A stretch of 9,918 nt of DNA, from positions 1 through 9,918 of the forward strand of contig JBNKFQ010000092.1 of assembly GCA_050289385.1 (NCBI GenBank). The letters run 5' to 3'. Source of the stretch: JBNKFQ01 sp050289385 (GTDB lineage: Bacteria; Pseudomonadota; Gammaproteobacteria; Pseudomonadales; Porticoccaceae). The notes beneath the pieces were generated by a model that saw nothing but the letters and a program-made list of their open reading frames with translations, did not search any database and was not told where the DNA came from. Below are positions 6,601 to 9,918 of the stretch, in pieces. The stretch's first letter is position 1. Each line of letters starts with the position of its first letter. The position numbers and the translations under genes are program-made.

Positions 6601-6939
6601 AGGGAGGTTTTCACTCATCTCGGTTGTCATGGCTGTCATGCGATTAAGGGAATTGATCAGATGTTGGTCGATGGTAAGCCGGAGCTATCCATTGTGTTGG
6701 GTGGCCCGGTGACCCGTATCCAGACCTATGGTGAATTGGTTACATCTGTGATAAACCCCTCGCACCGACTCGCCAGGGGCTATCCATTGGCGATGATTTA
6801 GGAAGGCGGGAAGTCCAGAATGAAAAACTACAACGCGGTCATGACCGTTGAGCAGTTAATCGACGTTGTGACTTTTCTTCAATCGCTGTATGAGCTCGAT
6901 CCTTATCCGCGGTCGAACTATCCTTTGTATTTTCCCTAA
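6601..6939 (+). pseudogene. c-type cytochrome, 3' fragment with in-frame amber stop
   Basis: The plus strand encodes EVFTHLGCHGCHAIKGIDQM with a CxxCH haem-attachment motif at 6625-6639, then LGGPVTRIQTYGELVTSVIN, PSHRLARGYP and, after a TAG at 6799-6801, MKNYNAVMTVEQLIDVVTFLQ to a TAA at 6937. This follows a small periplasmic cytochrome c family seen in sulfur- and respiration-related loci, including the typical MTVxQLIDxVxFLQ ending. The reading frame is unchanged across TAG, so the stop is a point mutation or needs readthrough. The signal peptide and start are missing, replaced by the IS91 fragment that ends about 6600. The exact junction is uncertain by a few codons. Confidence 0.7.
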
Positions 6940-6971
6940 GGTGTTTCTTGCTTTGTAAGCTGCTTCAATGA

Positions 6972-7000
6972 GAAAACCCTGCCTTAAGTGAAGGGTTTTC
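6972..7000. terminator. Stem-loop between cytochrome remnant and protease operon
   Basis: GAAAACCCT (6972-6980) pairs perfectly with AGGGTTTTC (6992-7000) around an 11-base loop. The A/T-rich outer part gives a T-run on either strand, so it may act as a bidirectional terminator. It lies 28 bases beyond the protease stop codon on the minus strand and about 33 bases past the cytochrome stop on the plus strand. Confidence 0.55.
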
Positions 7001-7028
7001 GCCGTACTGCAATTCGATAACTACATTT

Positions 7029-8171
7029 TTAACATTGATCAGTGGCCAAATAACTGCTGGATGAGAGTGATGTGCATTGATTACTGGCGTTGCACGCTTT
7101 GATTTTTATCCGGGAATGCGCACCTGTTACATAAACAGGGGTGGAGGTCGTTGTGACATCCCATCCCTTGACATAACCTGAGCCGTCGGGTTGAGAATAC
7201 CATACTTCATATTTGCTGGTTGCCGAAGGGCATAAGTCGGACCAACTGACGCTGTGCTGGGTCCATGGCAGAGGTGCGCAAACATCGACGGTATAACCGG
7301 TAACGTAGATGGGTAACTCAAGGCTGCAACCGGAACCGCCGCCGCCACCGCCACCGCCACCGCCGCTACCACCTGAGTCTCCTCCGGTTCTGTAATTGGC
7401 TACGGATTCGGCGGTAGTGGAAAAAGTGCTTTGATTGTTACTGAGTCCACTTGAGCTGTACGTGTTGTTGACCTGGCATTGAACTCCATAGGAAGAACAA
7501 ACCAGCGGAGAGCCTTCGGCTAATATGGATTTTACTCCCCATGTAGTGCCGAATATATTGACCACGGCGGCAAAGGCATGACTGTAGTCAAAAAGATAGG
7601 CCCCTATAGTTTCTATCTCTCTGGTGTGGCCGCCGCCGAGTAAGTGGGCAAGCTCATGGGCAGCCGTATGGTTTGTTTCACATAAACTCGCTCCTCCGGT
7701 AGCGACCAGCGCATAATAGCTATTTTCAGAACCGTTCAAGTCCAGGCCTGAGGAATCCGGATTCCACACTCCAGGAGAAGGGTCACTAATTTTAGTCCAG
7801 TTATGTTGCACTGCTTGTCCACAGGTATCAGGGTTACTGACGCTGCCTGTGAATAACAACATGATATCGGCTGCGTAGTTTTGACGGTAAGTACTCCAGA
7901 AAGGGAGTGCCGTTGCTGTCGATAGTTGCTGCGTGGCGCTACTAGTGTAAACAGTTGAAGTTAGTGTGACTGGGACGCCATTGTTCGCTAGCTTTATTGT
8001 TACCCCTCCACTATTGGGCCAGTGATTTTCAAGATAGTCTAATTGCTGTTCTACATCTGTTAAATTTGCTCCGCCGGTGGTTAATGCCAGAACAGTAATT
8101 TCATTTTCCTCTGCGTAAACATCCAACTGAACCGATAGCCAAATCAGGATAGAGAGTAAGACTATCTTCAT
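7029..8171 (-). CDS. Secreted metzincin-like (reprolysin-like) zinc metalloprotease with C-terminal beta domain
   Basis: The 380-residue protein has a signal peptide (hydrophobic 3-16, cleavage expected after VYA at 20), a catalytic domain at about 23-262, a polyglycine linker (263-281) and a C-terminal domain of about 100 residues. The zinc motif HELAHLLGGGH (172-182) supplies His172, Glu173, His176, Gly179 and His182, matching HExxHxxGxxH. The domain ends TAESVANYR, as in bacterial reprolysin-like peptidases. No methionine is found at the expected Met-turn; SILAEG (215-220) may take its place. The C-terminal part is beta-rich, repeats YVTG, carries several cysteines and resembles a fibronectin III-like or substrate-binding module. 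The mature protein has little room for a propeptide, which fits with the upstream gene supplying one. Its ATG shares a base with that gene's stop. The protease class is well supported; the substrate is unknown. Confidence 0.8.
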   Translation of the reverse strand: MKIVLLSILIWLSVQLDVYAEENEITVLALTTGGANLTDVEQQLDYLENHWPNSGGVTIKLANNGVPVTLTSTVYTSSATQQLSTATALPFWSTYRQNYAADIMLLFTGSVSNPDTCGQAVQHNWTKISDPSPGVWNPDSSGLDLNGSENSYYALVATGGASLCETNHTAAHELAHLLGGGHTREIETIGAYLFDYSHAFAAVVNIFGTTWGVKSILAEGSPLVCSSYGVQCQVNNTYSSSGLSNNQSTFSTTAESVANYRTGGDSGGSGGGGGGGGGGSGCSLELPIYVTGYTVDVCAPLPWTQHSVSWSDLCPSATSKYEVWYSQPDGSGYVKGWDVTTTSTPVYVTGAHSRIKIKACNASNQCTSLSSSSYLATDQC

Positions 8172-8956
8172 TATAAGTCTCCTTTTATAGCTTTATTGAA
8201 ATGTTCTTCGGGTAAACCTTTCAAATATTGCTTGTATTCCATAGCCTTATTTTTGTTTTCCTGAGATATTTTAGTGTTAGGATCATCAGAGGTTGGGTAG
8301 CTTTTTTTCGGGTCAATTTCATAGATGACATGGTATTTCGGCGAATACTTAAGTGGAGTCAGTACATATCGTTTTCCGGAAGGGATAATGGTGAAATTGC
8401 CGCCTACCGATTTGAAAGCGTTTTTTCTGAGATCCGGTAATTTTGGAATCGGCGTAGGTTCAGGCGATACAGAACCTTTCCTTTCCGTGGAGCGGGTAGC
8501 AATACCTGTTTCCTTGTCTATATCCCAAGTCGATATAAACAAATTGATATCGGATAGAGCGTATTTAAGTTCCTTTACGCTTAAGTAACTTCTTTCGGCA
8601 TCGGTCAATTGGCTTAGAGCATCTTCCAGACCACTGACGTGCATTTCGCCTTTCCATGAAACTGTTCCTCTGTGAGGTTTTTCTATTACCTCTTTGGTGG
8701 AAACGGTGATCTGAACATCTTCAAAAGGAGTAATCGTAAAATCTATTTCCCTCTTCGATAGAAGGCTAGTGTCAATGGTGACAATTCGGTGTCGAGAAGC
8801 GAAATAGAGCCTCTTTTTCAGGAAAATATTGTTGTATTCCTCTATTTTATGAGCTTTATCGTTCCTAACCGATACCAATAGCTCTTTAGCCTGGGCAAGG
8901 CCGACAGTATTGATTGCCAGCAATATACTCAGCAGTAAATAATAATGAATCTTCAT
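8171..8956 (-). CDS. Secreted protein resembling a metalloprotease propeptide, possible inhibitor/chaperone
   Basis: The 261-residue protein has a signal peptide (cleavage expected after AQA at 23). I chose ATG at 8956, not the further upstream ATG at 9328: AAGGAG lies 6 bases before it, it begins a clear signal sequence (MKIHYYLLLSILLAINTVGL), and the longer form would run antisense through another gene remnant. The segment at about 50-110 (REIDFTITPFEDVQITVSTK, then GTVSWKGEMHVSG) resembles the propeptide region of bacterial reprolysin-like proteases, where a hydrophobic strand is followed by a ...W.G... strand. The rest, including a proline-rich stretch (PEPTPIPKLPDL), I do not recognise. 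No cysteines are seen, unlike the protease. The stop overlaps the protease start (TAATG), implying joint expression. A role in keeping the protease inactive or helping it fold is inference; it could equally be a surface protein of other function. Confidence 0.65.
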   Translation of the reverse strand: MKIHYYLLLSILLAINTVGLAQAKELLVSVRNDKAHKIEEYNNIFLKKRLYFASRHRIVTIDTSLLSKREIDFTITPFEDVQITVSTKEVIEKPHRGTVSWKGEMHVSGLEDALSQLTDAERSYLSVKELKYALSDINLFISTWDIDKETGIATRSTERKGSVSPEPTPIPKLPDLRKNAFKSVGGNFTIIPSGKRYVLTPLKYSPKYHVIYEIDPKKSYPTSDDPNTKISQENKNKAMEYKQYLKGLPEEHFNKAIKGDL

Positions 8957-8960
8957 ATCT

Positions 8961-8989
8961 TCTCCTTTGTTTATTTTTGCAATATTGCA
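8961..8989 (-). promoter_or_regulatory. Strong ribosome binding site and 12-base palindrome upstream of protease operon
   Basis: The minus strand reads AAAGGAGAAGATATG, with the start codon at 8956, and this decides the start of the 261-residue gene. Ten bases further out, TGCAATATTGCA (8978-8989) is a perfect palindrome placed where an operator or core promoter would lie. It may bind a repressor; no regulator is recognisable. Confidence 0.45.
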
Positions 8990-9076
8990 TGTGGATTTAG
9001 AAGGATGTGGCGGGATAGCCCTCAAAACCCTGCAAATTTTATATTGAAAAAAATACTCGGGCCATGGTAATAATAA

Positions 9077-9280
9077 CGCATCAGTCAGCGCAAGACTGCA
9101 TTCTGGGTTTGGGCGGTAGTGCAAAATAAACTCCAGTGGCAGGATGGGAGGCAGGGATGTGTAGTGGTAATCCTCCCAATAGACACGCAGTATCGGAGGA
9201 GTGCTAGAATAGTGACCGATATGGCAAAAAACGATGTTTTGCTGATTGAAGGAAATGCACCAAGAGGTAAAGATCAGTAA
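9077..9280 (+). pseudogene. Possible 3' remnant of a GMT gmtZ-like gene
   Basis: An open frame of 67 codons without a start reads KTAFWVWAVVQNKLQW, then GCVVVILPIDTQYRRSARIV and LIEGNAPRGKDQ, and ends TAA two bases before the ATG of the gmtX-like gene. The composition and tight spacing look like the tail of a real gene in an operon. In gamma-mobile-trio islands gmtZ directly precedes gmtX, so position suggests gmtZ. The same frame continues upstream to ATG at 9005 (MWRDSPQNPANFILKK) but is broken by TAATAATAA (9068-9076). The opposite strand is also open (the extension rejected for the 8171-8956 gene). The gmtZ identity is an inference from order and general look; I could not align it to a member. 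Confidence 0.35.
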
Positions 9281-9282
9281 CA

Positions 9283-9555
9283 ATGAATAATCCCCGTCAA
9301 CTTCTGGAGGAGCTGAAAGCCAAATCATCTCCCTTTAAAGTCAAAAGGTTGAACTTAATCTTCGAGCTGTTGGAAGAGCATGTGTGAGAGCGAAATTTCG
9401 ATTTTTCTATTTCCACTATTGGCCGCTTATCGGCATTGAAAGGCGGACCCTCACCGTTGACGACTCGCTACGATAACAATTCTGGTTATAGGATATTGGT
9501 CGAAGCCTATGCAGTGTATGCTCGACAACAACATCAGTTCCTTGAAAAGGATACC
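9283..9555 (+). pseudogene. gmtX: gmtX-like gene, broken by an in-frame TGA and truncated
   Basis: The sequence starts MNNPRQLLEELKAKSSPFKV and, after a TGA at 9385-9387, continues in the same frame as DFSISTIGRLSALKGGPSPL, then RYDNNSGYRILVEAYAVYAR. The pattern LEELKxKxSP..K...L, DFSxxTIGRLSxxxGGPSxxT and the closing YRxLVEAYA agrees with GmtX, one of three conserved proteins of gamma-mobile-trio islands; the usual IRNKTG is replaced by RYDNNSG. Homology ends near 9555, where a reversed IS91 scrap begins. Length is well below what I expect for the family (roughly 150 residues), so the 3' end is lost. The downstream open frame that continues to 9771 is an artefact across that junction. Family assignment is from recollection of the motif pattern. 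Confidence 0.55.
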
Positions 9556-9685
9556 CTGCCGGCAGGTGGCAATATCGATATTGAACACCCGCTTGAGCCG
9601 TTGCGCCCAGCGCATAGCCACATGGGGATTAGGGGCTTCCTCTCCCGGGGAGGCCTTGGCCTTATTGCCCCTGCCTCGCTTGGCT
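9556..9685 (-). pseudogene. IS91-family transposase C-terminal fragment B
   Basis: The minus strand reads AKRGRGNKAKASPGEEAPNP, HVAMRWAQRLKRVFNIDIAT and then CRQ, the C-terminal region of an IS91 transposase up to the first cysteine of its terminal zinc-ribbon-like motif, where homology stops. No frameshift is seen in its 43 codons, but both ends are missing. It shares 79 bases at 77 identities with fragment A and reaches further toward the C-terminus. It separates the gmtX-like remnant from the recombinase fragment. Confidence 0.8.
9607..9685. repeat. 79-base direct repeat, copy B
   Basis: Matches 6139-6217 in the same orientation with two differences. See copy A. The homology ends at 9685 because fragment B is truncated there, while copy A continues into the transposase. 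Confidence 0.9.
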
Positions 9686-9686
9686 T

Positions 9687-9917
9687 GAGCAGGGCTGGCG
9701 AACTCCCGATGGCAGGGTCGACAGTTATCACCAGTACTACACTGGCCTGCGGGCCCATCTCTATCGAGTAACCAGCGAGCTGTTTCCCAACGCAGAACGC
9801 CGGGTAACGCCCTACTCCTGCCGGCATCAATTCATAGCCAATCTCAAAAAAGCCCGCTACACGCGGGCAGAGATCGCCGCCCTGGCCGGGCACGCCAGCG
9901 ACGAAACGGCGACCGCG
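9687..9917 (+). pseudogene. Tyrosine recombinase, C-terminal catalytic fragment (GmtY-like), runs off right edge
   Basis: From the IS91 junction to the window edge one plus-strand frame reads GWRTPDGRV, YYTGLRAHLYRVTSEL, RRVTPYSCRHQFIANLKKAR and LAALAGHASDETATA-type residues (exactly AEIAALAGHASDETATA). This is the second half of a tyrosine recombinase catalytic domain: the box II arginine in SCRHQF and the later LAGH histidine are visible, and the nucleophilic tyrosine would lie just beyond the edge. The HxxR histidine is replaced by tyrosine (YSCR). The ending style fits GmtY-type integrases but also other site-specific integrases. The N-terminal part is missing, cut by the IS91 scrap. Whether the tyrosine survives cannot be seen. 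Confidence 0.65.
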
Positions 9918-9918
9918 C

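Noticed and set aside
7127..7372. Alanine/valine-rich frame over the polyglycine linker
   Set aside because: It is a shifted frame of the GGC/GGT-repeat linker of the protease.
8957..9328. 124-residue N-terminal extension of the propeptide-like gene
   Set aside because: A strong ribosome binding site and a clear signal peptide begin at 8956; the extension is antisense to the better-supported gmtZ/gmtX-like frames.
9436..9771. Plus-strand open frame with AHSHMGIRGFLSRGGLGLIA, similar to one at 6118-6456
   Set aside because: The shared peptide is only the antisense of the IS91 C-terminal repeat; the frame joins the gmtX remnant to reversed IS91 sequence.
1..9918. CRISPR array, tRNA or rRNA genes
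   Set aside because: No regularly spaced repeats and no cloverleaf or conserved rRNA sequence were found by eye.

Overview
The window looks like accessory DNA of a gammaproteobacterium, probably marine. This rests on moderate GC with AT-rich gaps, several decayed IS91-family fragments, a glycine-linker secreted protease, and what look like remnants of a gamma-mobile-trio (GMT) island. I cannot name the genus from sequence alone.

Left edge (1-679). The first 261 bases are the N-terminal end of an IS91-family HUH transposase on the minus strand, running off the window. Upstream of its start codon lies a near-consensus LexA (SOS) box. The 418-base gap that follows holds a perfect -10 hexamer (TATAAT) and then a striking nested inverted repeat at 421-565. 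Its 48 pairs hold on the plus strand only if G.T/G.U wobbles are counted, which suggests selection for folding as RNA or single-stranded DNA.

Sulfate activation operon (680-5360, minus strand). The order is cysD, cysC, cysN, then an SLC13-type permease. CysD and CysN make APS from sulfate, ATP and GTP-driven energy, CysC phosphorylates APS to PAPS, and the permease probably imports sulfate. The first three genes overlap (TAATG junction cysD/cysC; 11-base overlap cysC/cysN with a GTG start). cysC lies between cysD and cysN, not the commoner D-N-C order.

Gene graveyard (5361-6939). An AT-rich gap upstream of cysD is followed by a short-chain dehydrogenase fragment, an IS91 transposase C-terminal fragment disrupted by a frameshift and by a 73-base insert made of four consecutive small hairpins, and the 3' end of a c-type cytochrome gene with an in-frame amber codon.

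Protease operon (7029-8956, minus strand). Two coupled secreted proteins share a TAATG junction. The first (261 aa) resembles the propeptide region of reprolysin-like metalloproteases. The second (380 aa) is a metzincin-like zinc protease (HELAHLLGGGH) with a polyglycine linker and a C-terminal beta-type domain. The natural hypothesis is a protease whose pro-domain/inhibitor is encoded as a separate gene.

Right edge (9005-9918). Plus-strand remnants read as the tail of a gmtZ-like gene, a gmtX-like gene with an in-frame TGA, a second IS91 C-terminal scrap (77 of 79 bases identical to the first), and the C-terminal part of a gmtY-like tyrosine recombinase that runs off the window. The two matching IS91 scraps bracket the cytochrome fragment, the protease operon and the GMT remnants, so the 3.4 kb between them looks like a mobile or recombined accessory block.
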